A stretch of 64,000 bases of DNA from Mycobacterium sp. DL592 (GCF_011694515.1 NZ_CP050192.1:2539301-2603300), one strand, 5' to 3'. Shown: positions 1 to 10,758, numbered from the stretch's first letter. Translations and numbers: made by a program. The notes: generated by a model not told the origin, from the letters alone.

Positions 1-1590
1 ACGCTGACCCGGCACCGCCTCGATGTGATAGGTACGCCCGTCGATCGTGACGGTTCCCGTTATGGTGCAGGGGATTTCATAGCGGCTAGTGATCCGGTAC
101 GCGTACGGGGTACCCGTCGAAGTCCATGTCAGATCCATCGCGAGTTCGGCGGGCCGGCCAGGCTCGCCCCGCAGGATCGCAGACGGATCGTCGTATGCCT
201 GTGCCGCGCCGTGCACCTCGACTCGGTAGGACTGCAGCGGAACCGTCGCCCCGTGCCGCAGTTCCACGCCATCGCCGACGACGGTTGCCGGATCCGCGGG
301 CACCGGCGCCTCGAAATCGAGAAGTGCGACGGTCGGCATGCCGGGCCCGCACACCAGCGCGTTGATCCAGGCCACCTTCTGGTTGGGCACCAGCCCCAGC
401 CGGATCCAGCCGCCGATCCCCTGTTCGCGGTCGGCGAAGTCCCAATACCAGCTCTCGTTCCACAGCGGCTCGTCGCCCGGTTCGTGGCTGCCCTCGTCGA
501 CCGCGTCGGGCACCGGCGCCGGCTCTGGGCCGGCGGGCAGAATATCGAGGGCGCCGGTGTCCAGCACGTGCTGGCTGTGCCGCTCCAGCATGGTCAGGAA
601 CATCTCGTCGCCGCGTTCGGTGCGCTCGACGAGCATCGAGGACACCACGGCCATCATGACTCCCGCGAAGCTCTGGTGGCGTACCCCGTCGCGGACCTGA
701 TCGAGGGTCACACCGGTCTCCGGGCCGAGGCCGGAGTGATAGGCCCGCAGTAGGTCGTCGTAATGTGCTCGGCGCTCGTCGACCGTGAGCGCACACCCGA
801 TGAAGTACGCGGCATCGGTCATGGCCGGCCCCCAGCCGACGGTCTGCCAGTCCACGACCGTCAGGTCGCGACGTGACCCGGGGCGGCCGAACAGCATGTT
901 GTCCAGCCGATAGTCGCCGTGCACCAGGCCCTTGATGCGCCCGGGCGCGGCCTCGCCGGCGAGGTAGGCGTCAAAGGTGTCGACCAGGCGCTGGCAGACC
1001 AGGCGCTGCTCGTCGGTGATGGCATCGCCGTAGCGGTCGACGAATCCGGCGTACAACTGGGTGATGAGCGCCTGGTTCAGCGGGGCCTCACGGTTGAGCC
1101 AGTCTGCGTGGGCGAACGTCTCGCTACCAATCACCGGGGCATGCAGCCGGCCGAGTTCGGTCAGTGCGAGGATTGCGTCCTGCTTTGTGGCGCCGCGGAT
1201 TTCGTCACCGACGACCGCAGGTGCCGCGTCGTCGATCAGCAGGGTGAAGATGCCGCTCTGCGGGTCGTAGTAGGTGTGGAAACACTCCGCGATCGGCCCG
1301 CCGAGCCGCGGTGCCACTTCGGTGTAGAACCTGACCTCACGCTCGTAGAGCCCCAGCGCGAGTCCGGTCTGGCGGCTCACCGGATCGGTGGCGGCAACCT
1401 TGAGGATGACGCTCGACGGACCGTGCTGGCCGTCGGCATAGGTCAGGCCGATGCGGTAGCACTCGCTCATCTGGCCGGTGCCGATGCGATCGACGGTGAA
1501 GTCGGTGACCGTTCCCGCTGCGACGGCGGCGGTCAGCCAGTCGGCAGTGAGGTCAGCGGGGCGTTCGACGACGATGTCATTGGTCTGCAC
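1..1590 (-). CDS. Aminoglycoside-phosphotransferase-family kinase fused to a C-terminal domain (3' end outside window)
   Basis: A reading frame opens with GTG at 1590 and runs off the left edge without a stop, giving at least 530 codons. Residues about 20-330 look like an APH/choline-kinase-fold phosphotransferase. The Brenner catalytic motif HGDYRLDN is near residue 225 and the metal-binding VVDWQ near residue 245. From about residue 375 (WNESWYWDF, then GGWIRLGLVPNQ) a separate beta-rich segment follows. It resembles domains of unknown function that occur as separate proteins near such kinases, so this is probably a fusion. The substrate cannot be read; mycobacterial relatives are often placed in lipid or steroid catabolism. 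A TAGGTT box six bases before the GTG suggests a leaderless transcript and supports this start. Confidence 0.75.
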   Translation of the reverse strand, partial: MQTNDIVVERPADLTADWLTAAVAAGTVTDFTVDRIGTGQMSECYRIGLTYADGQHGPSSVILKVAATDPVSRQTGLALGLYEREVRFYTEVAPRLGGPIAECFHTYYDPQSGIFTLLIDDAAPAVVGDEIRGATKQDAILALTELGRLHAPVIGSETFAHADWLNREAPLNQALITQLYAGFVDRYGDAITDEQRLVCQRLVDTFDAYLAGEAAPGRIKGLVHGDYRLDNMLFGRPGSRRDLTVVDWQTVGWGPAMTDAAYFIGCALTVDERRAHYDDLLRAYHSGLGPETGVTLDQVRDGVRHQSFAGVMMAVVSSMLVERTERGDEMFLTMLERHSQHVLDTGALDILPAGPEPAPVPDAVDEGSHEPGDEPLWNESWYWDFADREQGIGGWIRLGLVPNQKVAWINALVCGPGMPTVALLDFEAPVPADPATVVGDGVELRHGATVPLQSYRVEVHGAAQAYDDPSAILRGEPGRPAELAMDLTWTSTGTPYAYRITSRYEIPCTITGTVTIDGRTYHIEAVPGQR

Positions 1591-1660
1591 CCGACCAACC
1601 TAGGACACCGGGGGCGCCCGGCGATAGCTTTTCGAGCGACTTTTTGACGCGTGTCAAACG

Positions 1661-3181
1661 CTAGCGGCCGGCCAGCGAGAAACCTGCCCAGGCCTCGCGA
1701 CGATGGGCGTGCGGGTCGTATTCGAGATGGGTGTGGCGGTCGAAGACGAGCACCGGCCGCTCCGGATGGGAGTAGCTCGGCCAGCCGTCACCGGGCACGC
1801 CCGAAAGGCTGAAACTGCGCCACCGGCTCTGCACCTCGCGGCTCACCTTGAGCGCTGATGGCCGGTCGATGCCCACCGTCAGCGCCCCGCCAAATCGGGT
1901 TCGGTAGATGTCGAACACAGCAAGGAGTTCCATCGCGTGCGTGGCGCCCAGCCCAGACCAGTGCAGTGTGCGCGGCGCGTAGTCGTAGCGATAGACGTAG
2001 GTCGGGGCGTGCGCACCATGCGCCTCGGCAATCTGCCAGGCGGCGGTGCCGAACGCGAAGTCGCCGCCGAGCTGGACGCACGCCTCCGGACGCGGATAGC
2101 CCGGATAGGCCGCCGTGATGCGGTCCCGGGTCTCAGGTTCGGCGAAGGCCAGCAGCTTCTCGATGGCGTGCTCGGTGGTGGGCAACAGCTTCATGAATCG
2201 GGTGAACAGCTTGCCTTCGTCGGCGTTGGTTCCCACGATGAGCGGAACCTGATGCGCAACACCGGTTCTCATCGCCTCGATCGGGTCGAGCGGCAGAATG
2301 TCGTCGCCGTGGGTGGGGCCGACGGCGAACGCGCCGTCCATCTCGTGCAGGCTGCGCTCGAGCAGCACATCGAGGGTGCGCACCAGATCCGCGGGCCGGG
2401 CCCGCATCAAAGCCGCAGCGGCATCCGGTCCTTCGGCACCGAGGGCACCGGCGAACTTGGCGGCGATGGCTGCGGCGGTGTCCCCCGTGCTGACCAGACC
2501 CGAGGCCGGGCTTTCCGAAATCGCCTGCCGGAAAAGGCCTTCGGCCTCAGGGACCGCGATCAGCGTCGCGACCGCATGTGCGCCCGCGCTCTCACCGAAG
2601 ATGGTGACGTTGTCGGGGTCACCGCCGAAGCCGGCAATGTTGTCGCGCACCCAGCGCAGCGCCAGGACCAGATCGCGCAGATACAGATTGCTGTCGATCG
2701 GAATGTCGGGGGTGGACAACGAGGACAGGTCGACGCAGCCCAGCGCCCCGAGTCGGTAGTTCACCGACACATAGACGCAGCCGCGACGGGCGAGCGCAGC
2801 ACCGTCGTACAGCGGGGTGGCCGAACTGCCCATGATGTAGCCGCCGCCGTGGATGAAGAACATCACCGGCAGCGGCTCACCCTCGGGGGCCGGCCCGGAC
2901 CACTGCGGGGTGACCACGTTCAGCGTCAGGCAGTCCTCGCTCATCGGCTGGTACTTGCCGACCCCGAGCAGGGTGTAACGCCGCTGCTGCGGCGCGCAAT
3001 TGGCGTAGCTGTGGCAGTACCGGACACCGCGCCACGGCTGTGGCGGCTGCGGCGCACGAAAGCGCAGTGCACCCACCGGCGGCCGAGCGTAAGGGATTGA
3101 CCGCCAGCGGTTGACCCCGTCGCGGGTGAATCCTTCGACGACGCCGGCAGTGGTCGTCGACCGGACGGTGTGTTCGTGCAT
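1661..3181 (-). CDS. Type-B carboxylesterase / lipase
   Basis: This 506-residue protein has the full alpha/beta-hydrolase signature of the carboxylesterase type-B (cholinesterase-like) family. Its oxyanion-hole loop HGGG is at about residues 111-114, the SEDCLTLNV block at 81-89, and the nucleophile elbow GESAG at 196-200 with Ser198. An acidic NADEG block and a GATHAMEL histidine block follow in the C-terminal half and would complete the triad. There is no signal peptide or membrane segment, so a cytoplasmic enzyme is likely. It would hydrolyse esters of unknown identity. It stands alone, between the kinase fusion and a divergent lipoprotein gene. Length and motifs are normal for the family. 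Confidence 0.85.
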   Translation of the reverse strand: MHEHTVRSTTTAGVVEGFTRDGVNRWRSIPYARPPVGALRFRAPQPPQPWRGVRYCHSYANCAPQQRRYTLLGVGKYQPMSEDCLTLNVVTPQWSGPAPEGEPLPVMFFIHGGGYIMGSSATPLYDGAALARRGCVYVSVNYRLGALGCVDLSSLSTPDIPIDSNLYLRDLVLALRWVRDNIAGFGGDPDNVTIFGESAGAHAVATLIAVPEAEGLFRQAISESPASGLVSTGDTAAAIAAKFAGALGAEGPDAAAALMRARPADLVRTLDVLLERSLHEMDGAFAVGPTHGDDILPLDPIEAMRTGVAHQVPLIVGTNADEGKLFTRFMKLLPTTEHAIEKLLAFAEPETRDRITAAYPGYPRPEACVQLGGDFAFGTAAWQIAEAHGAHAPTYVYRYDYAPRTLHWSGLGATHAMELLAVFDIYRTRFGGALTVGIDRPSALKVSREVQSRWRSFSLSGVPGDGWPSYSHPERPVLVFDRHTHLEYDPHAHRREAWAGFSLAGR

Positions 3182-3257
3182 TACTCGACGGTATCGAACA
3201 ACTGGCCCCCCGACGCGCCTGACGTCCCGGTCGGGCCCCGGCAGCTAGCCTGGCTGG

Positions 3258-3932
3258 ATGCGAATCGCCGTGCTGCTCGCCGCGTCGCTGCTGGTCGCCG
3301 GATGTTCCGGGTCGACCGGCGGCCAGGCGCGCCCGACGGCCCTCACGCCGATTACTCCGTCCCCCAAGACGGCATCGACGTCACCCACGACGACCACGTC
3401 GTCGGCGGCGCCGCCGCCCGGGGTTCCGATCGCCGGGGTGATCACGTGGATCGAAGGCGGTGCGCCGGTCGACTCGGCCCAGTACCGCATCGCGCTTCGC
3501 GGAGGGGTCAGCACCGATCTGGGCGACGACGTGGCGTTCACGACGCCGGCGGGCACAACGTGTATGACCGACGGCCGCCACGGCGCTCCGGGGCTGGCCT
3601 GTCTGGTGAACCTGACCGATCCGCCGCCGCAACCTCCGGATGTGTACGGCCAGTGGAAGGGTGGCTGGGTCGACTTCGACGGCGCGACCGTGTTGGTCGG
3701 CTCGGCGCACGGCGACCCGGGACGGTTCGGTAGTGGGCAGGGGCCCTCATTGCCGGTCGACATGTCGCTGTCGTTCGGCGACTTCCGTTGCCGCACCGAC
3801 TCGACGGCCCTGTACTGCGTGAACTACGCGCACCAGTCGGCGATTCGGATGGCAGACAGCGGAGTGGACTCCTACGCCTGCGCCCAACAGATCACACCGC
3901 CACCCGGGATCGGCCTCAAGTACGTCTGCTAG
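3258..3932 (+). CDS. Putative lipoprotein of unknown function
   Basis: The 224-residue product starts with a short charged and hydrophobic signal ([12 protein letters not shown]) followed by a lipobox LVAGC, with the lipidated cysteine at residue 16. A Ser/Thr/Pro-rich linker spans about residues 18-60, then comes a globular domain with several cysteines (CMTD, CLV, CRTD, YCVNY, YACAQ) that could form disulfides outside the membrane. I do not recognise the domain. A TAGCCT box six bases before the ATG points to a leaderless mRNA. The stop TAG overlaps the convergent lgt stop in a shared CTAG. It is fitting, but probably coincidental, that the neighbour makes the lipoprotein-modifying enzyme. 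Confidence 0.75.
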   Translation: MRIAVLLAASLLVAGCSGSTGGQARPTALTPITPSPKTASTSPTTTTSSAAPPPGVPIAGVITWIEGGAPVDSAQYRIALRGGVSTDLGDDVAFTTPAGTTCMTDGRHGAPGLACLVNLTDPPPQPPDVYGQWKGGWVDFDGATVLVGSAHGDPGRFGSGQGPSLPVDMSLSFGDFRCRTDSTALYCVNYAHQSAIRMADSGVDSYACAQQITPPPGIGLKYVC

Positions 3933-5578
3933 TCCCGACGAATCTCGACGCCCCAGAGGATACGGCGGACCGTGCCCGTGAAGCCGCGACGCTGCGCGGC
4001 GGGCGTGGGTGCCGGCTCGGGTTCAGCAACAGGCTCGGGCTCAGCTTCCGGCTCGGCCGCGGGCTCGGGCTCAGGCTCAGGCTCAGCTTCCGGCTCGGCC
4101 GCGGGCTCGGCCTCAGCCGCCGGCTCAGGCGCAGCTTCCGGCTCGGGCTCAGCTTCGACCGCGGGCTCGGGCTCAGCTTCCGGCTCGGCCGCAGGCTCGG
4201 GCTCGGGCTCAGCTTCGGCCACGGGCTCAGGCTCAGCTTCCGGCTCGGCCGCAGGCTCGGGCTCGGGCTCAGCTTCGGCCACGGGCTCAGGCTCGGGCTC
4301 GGGCTCGGGCTCGGGCTCAGCTTCAGCCGCCGGCTCAGGCGCAGCTTCCGGCTCAGGCTCAGCTTCGACCGCGGGCTCAGGCGCAGCTTCCGGCTCAGCT
4401 TCAGCCGCGGGCTCAGCTTCAGCCGCGGGCTCCGGCTCAACTCCAGCCGCGGTCTCGGCCTCGGGCTCAGAAGCTGTCTCTGCCTCAGCCTCGGCTTCAG
4501 GTTCCGGCTCGGCAGCAGGCTCGGCAGCAGGCTCCGGCTCAGCTTCAGACTCAACCACAGCCTCGGCGTCCTCGACATCGCCGACGGCCTTGGCGTCCTC
4601 AGCCTCGTGCTCACCCGCAATGGTTGCGGCAGCGACGATGCCACTGCCCTTGGCCGCTGCCACCAACTCTTCGGCAAGCTCCTCGACAGGGCTCGTCTCG
4701 GTATCGGTGCGCGTACCGCCGAGCGTGGACGGATCCTCGCGCCCCTTGGGCGCCAGCATGATGTAGACCACCGCGCCGATGAACACGAACACCGAGGTGA
4801 ACGAATTCACCCGGATACCGGCGATATGCGTCGCGGTGTCGTCGCGCAGCAGCTCGACCCAGAACCGGCCGACGCAATAGCCGGCGACATACAGTGCGAA
4901 CAGCCGGCCATGACCCAACTTGAACCGTCGGTCGGCCCACAGCAGGAGCACGAAAACCAAGAGGTTCCAGAGCAATTCGTAGAGGAACGTGGGCTGCACG
5001 ACAGCCGCAACCTGGCCGGTGGACACACCGTCGAGGGAGTGCACGTCGACCATCCCCGACGAATCACGCCGGTAGAAGATCTCCATGCCCCACGGCAATG
5101 TAGTCTCGCGGCCGTACAACTCCTGGTTGAAGTAATTGCCCAGCCTGCCGATGGCCTGCGCCAAGATGATGCCCGGCGCCACCGCATCACCGAACGCCGG
5201 CAGCGGAATCCCCCTGCGCCGGCAGGCAATCCACGCCCCGACACCACCGAGGGCAACCGCACCCCAGATCCCCAGACCGCCGTCCCAGATCCGCAGAGCC
5301 GCGCCGATTCCGGCACCGCCCTCACCGAAATAGGTCCGCCAGTCGGTCATCAGGTGATACAGCCGGCCACCGATCAAGCCGAACGGCACCGCCCACAAGG
5401 CGATGTCGTAGATCACGCCGCGTTCTCCGCCGCGCGCCTCCCACCGGCGATCCCCGAGGATCAGCGCGGCGATGATCCCGGCGATGATGCACAGCGCGTA
5501 CGCGCGGATCGGTACCGGACCCAGATGCCAGACACCTTGTGACGGACTCGGGAAATACGCCAGCACAGTCGTCGTCAC
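3929..5578 (-). CDS. lgt: Prolipoprotein diacylglyceryl transferase with a long acidic C-terminal tail
   Basis: Lgt transfers diacylglycerol from phosphatidylglycerol to the lipobox cysteine of prolipoproteins in the plasma membrane. Residues 1-280 form the polytopic catalytic core, with the family signature [10 protein letters not shown] at 144-153 and conserved HLMTDW and GRFWVELLR segments. Residues about 280-549 are an extra, soluble tail that becomes almost pure Glu/Ala/Pro. A typical Lgt is under 300 residues; long acidic tails are known in mycobacterial Lgt, but this one is very long. The GTG start overlaps the trpA stop (GTGA), which supports both this start and translational coupling. 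A 701-codon frame reading further upstream only runs through trpA in another phase. Confidence 0.93.
   Translation of the reverse strand: MTTTVLAYFPSPSQGVWHLGPVPIRAYALCIIAGIIAALILGDRRWEARGGERGVIYDIALWAVPFGLIGGRLYHLMTDWRTYFGEGGAGIGAALRIWDGGLGIWGAVALGGVGAWIACRRRGIPLPAFGDAVAPGIILAQAIGRLGNYFNQELYGRETTLPWGMEIFYRRDSSGMVDVHSLDGVSTGQVAAVVQPTFLYELLWNLLVFVLLLWADRRFKLGHGRLFALYVAGYCVGRFWVELLRDDTATHIAGIRVNSFTSVFVFIGAVVYIMLAPKGREDPSTLGGTRTDTETSPVEELAEELVAAAKGSGIVAAATIAGEHEAEDAKAVGDVEDAEAVVESEAEPEPAAEPAAEPEPEAEAEAETASEPEAETAAGVEPEPAAEAEPAAEAEPEAAPEPAVEAEPEPEAAPEPAAEAEPEPEPEPEPEPVAEAEPEPEPAAEPEAEPEPVAEAEPEPEPAAEPEAEPEPAVEAEPEPEAAPEPAAEAEPAAEPEAEPEPEPEPAAEPEAEPEPVAEPEPAPTPAAQRRGFTGTVRRILWGVEIRRD
4010..4560. 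repeat. Low-complexity hexamer-type repeat encoding the Lgt tail
   Basis: The + strand is dominated by imperfect tandem copies of GGCTCN/GGCTCGGGCTCA units, read on the - strand as Glu-Ala-Glu-Pro-Glu-Pro runs. The frame is kept open throughout. The opposite strand therefore also shows long open frames rich in Arg/Leu or Gly/Ser, which are artefacts. Copy number is likely to vary between strains by replication slippage in multiples of three. Confidence 0.85.
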
Positions 5579-6387
5579 GAAGCAGGCACCTTCTGTCGCA
5601 CTCCAACAGCCAATTCTTCGGTCAGCGCCCGCACAGCCGGTACCCCATCGGTGAGTGCAGACACCAACGCGGATCCGACGATCACCCCGTCGGCGAACGA
5701 CGCGATCTCGGCGGCCTGCTCGCGTGAGCGCACCCCGAGACCGACCCCGACGGGAATGTCGGAGACCTCCTTGACCCGATGCACCAGCGCCGGTGCGGCG
5801 TGCGACACGACGTCGCGGGCACCGGTGACACCCATCGTGGACGCGGCATAGACGAAACCGCGGCACGCCTGCACGGTCTTGGCGAGTCGCTCCGGCGTCG
5901 AGGACGGCGCGACCAGGAAGATTCGGTCCAGATTGTGGGCGTCGGAGGCGGCGAACCACTTGTCGGCCTCGTCGGGAATCAGGTCGGGCGTGATCATGCC
6001 CAAGCCTCCGGCGGCGGCCAGATCGCGAGCCCACGCGTCAACCCCGTAGTGCAACACCAGGTTCCAGTAGGTCATGACAACCGGGTTGCCTCCCGCGGCG
6101 CTGATGGCCTCGACGGCCCGCAGCGAGTCGGTCACCCGGACTCCGCCTTGCAGCGCGGCTTCGGTCGCGGTCGCGATCACTGGCCCGTCCATCCCGGGAT
6201 CGGAGTAGGGCACACCGACTTCGATGATGTCGCAACCAGATTCGGTCATCGCGACCATGGCCTCGATCGACGTCTCGACATCCGGGTAGCCGGTGGGCAG
6301 GTACCCGATGAGGGCGGCGCGGCCCTCGGCCCGACACGCGTCGAACACCGTGGCCAGCCGGCCCGGCTGGCTGTGCTGCACGGTCAC
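5575..6387 (-). CDS. trpA: Tryptophan synthase alpha subunit
   Basis: TrpA cleaves indole-3-glycerol phosphate to indole, which is channelled to TrpB. The 270-residue TIM-barrel protein carries the family block [17 protein letters not shown] with the catalytic Glu and Asp. It also has the phosphate-binding GVGLGVRS and [10 protein letters not shown] segments near the C-terminus. The GTG start at 6387 overlaps the trpB stop as GTGA, and the trpA stop in turn overlaps the lgt start, so three genes are chained. An open frame extends upstream to 6573 but only reads through trpB in another phase. Confidence 0.96.
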   Translation of the reverse strand: MTVQHSQPGRLATVFDACRAEGRAALIGYLPTGYPDVETSIEAMVAMTESGCDIIEVGVPYSDPGMDGPVIATATEAALQGGVRVTDSLRAVEAISAAGGNPVVMTYWNLVLHYGVDAWARDLAAAGGLGMITPDLIPDEADKWFAASDAHNLDRIFLVAPSSTPERLAKTVQACRGFVYAASTMGVTGARDVVSHAAPALVHRVKEVSDIPVGVGLGVRSREQAAEIASFADGVIVGSALVSALTDGVPAVRALTEELAVGVRQKVPAS

Positions 6388-7655
6388 AGGTCCCCCTTGG
6401 CTGGGCTGTCCATCAGCCCGAACCACTTGGCCGCGGTCTCGACGTCCTTGTCGCCACGGCCCGAGAGGTTGACCACCACGATCGAACCAGTGCCCAACTC
6501 GGCCGCCAGTTTCACCGTGCCCGCCACCGCGTGTGCCGACTCGATGGCCGGGATGATGCCCTCCATCCGGCACAGCAGCCCGAACGCGTCCATCGCCTCG
6601 ACGTCGGTGATCGGCTGGTACTCCGCGCGGCCGATGTCCTTGAGGAACGCATGCTCGGGGCCCACCCCGGGATAGTCCAAACCGGCTGAGATGGAATGGG
6701 ATTCGATGGTCTGGCCGTCACGGTTCTGCAGCAGGTACGAGTACGAGCCCTGGAAGGCGCCCTTTGTCCCACCCGTGAACGTGGCGGCGTGGCGTCCTGT
6801 TTCGACACCGTCACCGGCGGCCTCGTAGCCGACGAGACGCACCCCGGGGTCGTCGATGAATGCATGGAAGATGCCGATGGCGTTGGAGCCGCCGCCCACA
6901 CAGGCGGTCACCGCATCCGGCAACCGGCCGGCCTGGGCGAGGATCTGGGTACGGGCTTCCATCCCGATCACGCGCTGGAAGTCACGCACCATCAACGGGA
7001 ACGGGTGCGGGCCTGCCGCGGTACCGAAGCAGTAATACGTCGCATCGGCATTGGTGACCCAGTCGCGGAAGGCCTCGTTGATCGCGTCCTTCAACGTCTT
7101 CGATCCCGACTCCACCGAGACCACCTGGGCACCCAGCAGCCGCATCCGGGCCACGTTGAGTGCCTGGCGGGCGGTGTCCACGGCACCCATGTAGATCACG
7201 CACTCCAGGCCGAGCAGCGCGCACGCCGTCGCGGTGGCCACACCGTGCTGGCCCGCGCCGGTCTCGGCGATCACCCGGGTCTTGCCCATCTGCTTGGCCA
7301 GCAGCGCCTGCCCGAGGACGTTGTTGATCTTGTGCGAACCGGTGTGGTTGAGGTCTTCGCGCTTGAGGAAGATCCGCGCTCCCCCCACGTGCTCGCTGAG
7401 CCGGACCGCCTCGTACAGCGGGGACGGCCGGCCGGCGTAATGGGTCTGCAGGTTGTCGAGCCGATCGAGGAATTCCTGATCGGTGCGGGCCTTTTCGTAG
7501 GCGGCGGTCACCTCTTCGATGACCGCCATCAGCGCCTCGGGCACATAGCGGCCACCGAATTCGCCGAAATGTCCGCGGGCGTCCGGATCATGTGTGGTCG
7601 GCTCGGCAACGGCCGCACTGGTGCGCGGCACGTTCGGCGTCGAGATGTCAGCCAC
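6384..7655 (-). CDS. trpB: Tryptophan synthase beta subunit
   Basis: TrpB is the PLP enzyme that condenses indole with serine to give tryptophan. The 423-residue protein contains the PLP-lysine motif HTGSHKINN and the glycine-rich phosphate loop [10 protein letters not shown]. It also has the C-terminal NLSGRGDKD block, all typical of the TrpB1 type that pairs with TrpA. The start is GTG (VADISTPN). A Pro/Ala-rich N-terminal extension of about 25 residues precedes the conserved [13 protein letters not shown]. It begins only three bases after the trpC stop, inside the trp operon. Confidence 0.97.
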   Translation of the reverse strand: MADISTPNVPRTSAAVAEPTTHDPDARGHFGEFGGRYVPEALMAVIEEVTAAYEKARTDQEFLDRLDNLQTHYAGRPSPLYEAVRLSEHVGGARIFLKREDLNHTGSHKINNVLGQALLAKQMGKTRVIAETGAGQHGVATATACALLGLECVIYMGAVDTARQALNVARMRLLGAQVVSVESGSKTLKDAINEAFRDWVTNADATYYCFGTAAGPHPFPLMVRDFQRVIGMEARTQILAQAGRLPDAVTACVGGGSNAIGIFHAFIDDPGVRLVGYEAAGDGVETGRHAATFTGGTKGAFQGSYSYLLQNRDGQTIESHSISAGLDYPGVGPEHAFLKDIGRAEYQPITDVEAMDAFGLLCRMEGIIPAIESAHAVAGTVKLAAELGTGSIVVVNLSGRGDKDVETAAKWFGLMDSPAKGDL

Positions 7656-7658
7656 GAC

Positions 7659-8477
7659 TCAGCGGGCGGGTTTCGGGCACGACGGATGGGCTCCGGCGGT
7701 CACCAGGTCAGCCACCGCGCTGCGGGGATCCCCACTGGTGACCAGGCCCTCGCCAACCAGCACCGCGTCGGCGCCCGCACCGGCGTAGGCCAGCAGGTCG
7801 GCGGTGCCACGCACACCAGACTCGGCCACCCGGATGATGTCCGATGGCAGGCCCGGCGCGATGCGCGCGAAGCAATCCCGGTCCACTTCCAACGTCTTGA
7901 GGTCGCGCGCGTTGACACCGATGACCTTGGCCCCGGCCTGCAGCGCCCGGTCGGCCTCCTCCTCGGTGTGGACCTCAACCAGAGCCGTCATCCCCAACGA
8001 TTCGGTGCGCTCAAGCATCGACTCCAGGGCCGGCTGCTCGAGTGCGGCAACGATGAGCAACAGCATGTCGGCGCCGTGCGCCCTGGCCTCGTGGATCTGG
8101 TACGGCCGGACGACGAAGTCCTTGCGCAGCACCGGAATTCTGACGGCAGCGCGCACTGCGTCAAGGTCGGCGAGCGAGCCGTGGAAACGGCGCTCCTCGG
8201 TGAGCACGCTGATCACCCGGGCACCGCCGCTCTGATAGGCGCGGGCCAGCTCGGCGGGGTCGGCGATGTTGGCCAGCTGGCCACGTGACGGGCTGGCGCG
8301 CTTGACTTCGGCGATGACCGCGATACCCGGAGCGCGCAGCGCGGCAAGCACGTCAAGCGGGGCGGGTGCGGACTCGGCGGCTGCCTTGACCTCGTCGAGG
8401 CTCACGATCGCCTCGCGGGCGGCAACGTCAGCGCGGACTCCCTCGATGATGGAGTCGAGCACGGTTGCCGAACTCAT
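7659..8477 (-). CDS. trpC: Indole-3-glycerol phosphate synthase
   Basis: TrpC closes the ring of carboxyphenylamino-deoxyribulose phosphate to indole-3-glycerol phosphate. The 272-residue protein shows the IGPS motifs [36 protein letters not shown] and VAESGVR. It is the single-function form, with no fused TrpF domain. No trpF appears in the operon; the his-operon isomerase further right probably does that step. A 79-base gap separates it from the upstream membrane gene and could hold an internal promoter, though I see no convincing one. Confidence 0.97.
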   Translation of the reverse strand: MSSATVLDSIIEGVRADVAAREAIVSLDEVKAAAESAPAPLDVLAALRAPGIAVIAEVKRASPSRGQLANIADPAELARAYQSGGARVISVLTEERRFHGSLADLDAVRAAVRIPVLRKDFVVRPYQIHEARAHGADMLLLIVAALEQPALESMLERTESLGMTALVEVHTEEEADRALQAGAKVIGVNARDLKTLEVDRDCFARIAPGLPSDIIRVAESGVRGTADLLAYAGAGADAVLVGEGLVTSGDPRSAVADLVTAGAHPSCPKPAR

Positions 8478-8556
8478 GCCAGTCGGGTCCCTTCTTGCCG
8501 GTTCTACCGTGACATTGATGTCCGTGAAAGGGTAGCCGCTCGCTGGCTATACGCCA

Positions 8557-9150
8557 TCACCGACCCTCGGTGTTCGACTCGGTCGGATCATGACCCTCAT
8601 CGAGCGCATCCCACATGCTCCGCTCCGACAGCCCGGCCTGGGCGTCTGCGTCCCGGGTGGCTGCTCGCCGCGCCCCGGGCGCGGCGTACTTGGCCGCGGT
8701 CTGCCGGGCAGTGCCTGCCGAACGCAGCAGCAGGACGGCAGCCACCAGGGTGCACACCGCCACCGCCAACGTCAGGGCCGCACCCGGATAGTGCCGTTCG
8801 CTGGCCACCAGCGACGCCACCGCCACCTGGGCCAGTTCAGCGGCGCGGGGCCCGATGTCGGGCATCACGATCAGGCTCAGGCCCAGATAGCCCAGCGCCA
8901 GGCTCACGGCGGCCACCAGGACGGCCATCACGCGCAGTCCCCAGCCGTGCACGGCCAGGCCGGCCACCGCTGCCGCCAACAGCAGCACGGCCATCGGCAG
9001 CAGGGCGTTGGACCAGGTGGCGCCGTTGAGCGTGACCGTCTTGGGTTGCCCGAGTCCGTCGAACGAGGTGATCGTCGCCCAGGGCAGTCGGGAGGCCACC
9101 CACAGCCCGACAGCTGCGACGACCAACAGCAACTGCCCGAGACGGATCAC
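8557..9150 (-). CDS. Trp-operon-associated membrane protein (TIGR02234-type)
   Basis: A 197-residue integral membrane protein with about four hydrophobic segments (residues about 5-20, 50-70, 72-92 and 120-145) and a charged C-terminal tail. Actinobacterial trp operons regularly carry a gene of this kind between trpE and trpC (Rv1610 position in M. tuberculosis). Its biochemical role is not established. The ATG overlaps the trpE stop as ATGA, so it is cotranslated with anthranilate synthase. Conserved position suggests a role in tryptophan or aromatic transport or efflux, but this is inference. Confidence 0.8.
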   Translation of the reverse strand: MIRLGQLLLVVAAVGLWVASRLPWATITSFDGLGQPKTVTLNGATWSNALLPMAVLLLAAAVAGLAVHGWGLRVMAVLVAAVSLALGYLGLSLIVMPDIGPRAAELAQVAVASLVASERHYPGAALTLAVAVCTLVAAVLLLRSAGTARQTAAKYAAPGARRAATRDADAQAGLSERSMWDALDEGHDPTESNTEGR

Positions 9151-10703
9151 GGCGCGCCCAGCGTCTCGGCGGCCGCGATCGCGTTGAGCACCGCCTTGGC
9201 CTTGTTTGCGGCCTCGTTGTACTCGTAGGAGCCGTTGGAGTCGGCGACCACGCCGCCGCCGGCCTGCACGTAGGCCGTGCCGTCGCGCATCAGTGCGGTC
9301 CGGATCGCGATGGCGAAATCGGCGTTGCCCGCGAAGTCGAGGTAGCCGACCACACCGCCGTAGAGCCCGCGGCGGGTCATCTCGACCTCTTCGATGAGTT
9401 CCATGGCGCGCACCTTCGGCGCGCCGGACAGGGTGCCCGCCGGGAAGCAGGCCGTCACCGCGTCCAGTGCGGAGCGGTGCTCGGCGAGCAGACCGGTGAC
9501 GGTGGACACCAGATGCATGACGTGGCTATAGCGCTCGATGTGGCTGTAGTCCTCCACTCGGACGGTGCCCGGCACACACACCCGGCCGAGATCGTTGCGG
9601 CCGAGGTCGACCAGCATCAGGTGCTCGGCGCGTTCCTTCTCGTCGGTCAGCAGTTCCTTCTCGAGCAGCTGGTCTTCCTCTTCGGTCTGGCCCCGCCAGC
9701 GGGTTCCGGCGATGGGATGTGTTGTGGCCCAACCATCCTGGACCGTCACCAGCGCCTCGGGACTGGAGCCGACGATGGAAAACGCCGTTCCCCCAGCCTC
9801 ATCGGGAACCTGCAGCAGATACATGTACGGGCTCGGGTTGGATACCCGCAGCATCCGGTAGACATCAATGGGATCAGCTCGGGTCGTCATCTCGAAGCGT
9901 TGCGAGGGAACCACCTGGAACGCCTCGCCGGCCTCGATTTCCCCGACCAGACGTTCCACGACGGCGCTGTACTCCTGCACAGTGCGCTGGGAGCGGTGCC
10001 GGGGTTCGGGCCGGGAGAAGGTGGCCACTGTCGACGGAAGCGGTTGCCCCAGCGCCTTGGTCATCACATCCAGCCGGGCGACGGCGTCGTCATAGGCCCA
10101 GTCGACTCGGTCGTCGGTGCCGTCCCAGTTCACCGCGTTGGCGATCAGGGTGATGGTGCCTTCGTGGTGGTCGACGGCAGCCAGGTCGGTGGCCAGCAGC
10201 AGCAGCATGTCGGGCAACCCGAGATCGTCGACGGCCAGTTCCGGCAGACGCTCGAGGCGGCGGACGAAGTCGTAGGCGAAGAAGCCGACCATGCCTCCCG
10301 ACAACGGCGGCATGCCCGGCCCCGTTACTCCCCCGGTCGCTTCGCTCCTGCCCGCCGGGAGCCCAGTGGACAGCAGCTCCACCGTCTGGCGCAGCGCGTC
10401 CAGCGGGTCACCGCCGACGGGGGCACCCTGCGGCGTCGTGCCCAGCCACACCGCCTGCCCGTCGCGCACGGTCAGCGCCGACGGCGCGCCGGCCCCGATG
10501 AACGACCATCGAGACCACGACCGGCCGTTCTCGGCGGACTCAAGCAGGAAGGTTCCCGGGCGGTTGGCGGCCAGCTTTCGGTACGCCGACAGCGGCGTCT
10601 CGCTGTCGGCAAGCACCTTGCGGGTCACCGGGACCACGCGGTGTTCCGAGGCCAGCGTCCGGAACTCGTCGCGCGAGGTGGTGACGGCGAGGGTGGAGTG
10701 CAC
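9147..10703 (-). CDS. trpE: Anthranilate synthase component I
   Basis: TrpE converts chorismate and ammonia or glutamine to anthranilate, the first committed step to tryptophan. The 518-residue protein has the feedback-site motif FLLESAENG near residue 52. The C-terminal chorismate-binding core includes [49 protein letters not shown] and [12 protein letters not shown]. The glutamine amidotransferase partner (trpG) is not in the window. No leader peptide or attenuator fits in the 55 bases between it and the divergent peroxiredoxin gene, so any Trp regulation must act elsewhere or at the enzyme. Confidence 0.96.
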   Translation of the reverse strand: MHSTLAVTTSRDEFRTLASEHRVVPVTRKVLADSETPLSAYRKLAANRPGTFLLESAENGRSWSRWSFIGAGAPSALTVRDGQAVWLGTTPQGAPVGGDPLDALRQTVELLSTGLPAGRSEATGGVTGPGMPPLSGGMVGFFAYDFVRRLERLPELAVDDLGLPDMLLLLATDLAAVDHHEGTITLIANAVNWDGTDDRVDWAYDDAVARLDVMTKALGQPLPSTVATFSRPEPRHRSQRTVQEYSAVVERLVGEIEAGEAFQVVPSQRFEMTTRADPIDVYRMLRVSNPSPYMYLLQVPDEAGGTAFSIVGSSPEALVTVQDGWATTHPIAGTRWRGQTEEEDQLLEKELLTDEKERAEHLMLVDLGRNDLGRVCVPGTVRVEDYSHIERYSHVMHLVSTVTGLLAEHRSALDAVTACFPAGTLSGAPKVRAMELIEEVEMTRRGLYGGVVGYLDFAGNADFAIAIRTALMRDGTAYVQAGGGVVADSNGSYEYNEAANKAKAVLNAIAAAETLGAP

Positions 10704-10758
10704 GGCTACATCTTCCCAGACTCACCGTGCCGGATTGACCGGCGTAGCCTGGTCACCC

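Noticed and set aside
3788..5542. Open frame of 584 codons on the + strand rich in Arg, Leu, Gly and Ser runs
   Set aside because: It is the antisense of the lgt repeat region and catalytic core. The composition is an artefact of GGCTCN repeats and high GC.
5579..6034. Upstream extension of lgt to a 701-codon frame
   Set aside because: It overlaps trpA in another phase with no family similarity, and the GTGA overlap gives a clear lgt start.
10704..10758. A trp leader peptide or attenuator before trpE
   Set aside because: The gap is only 55 bases and shows no Trp-codon run or terminator-antiterminator pair.
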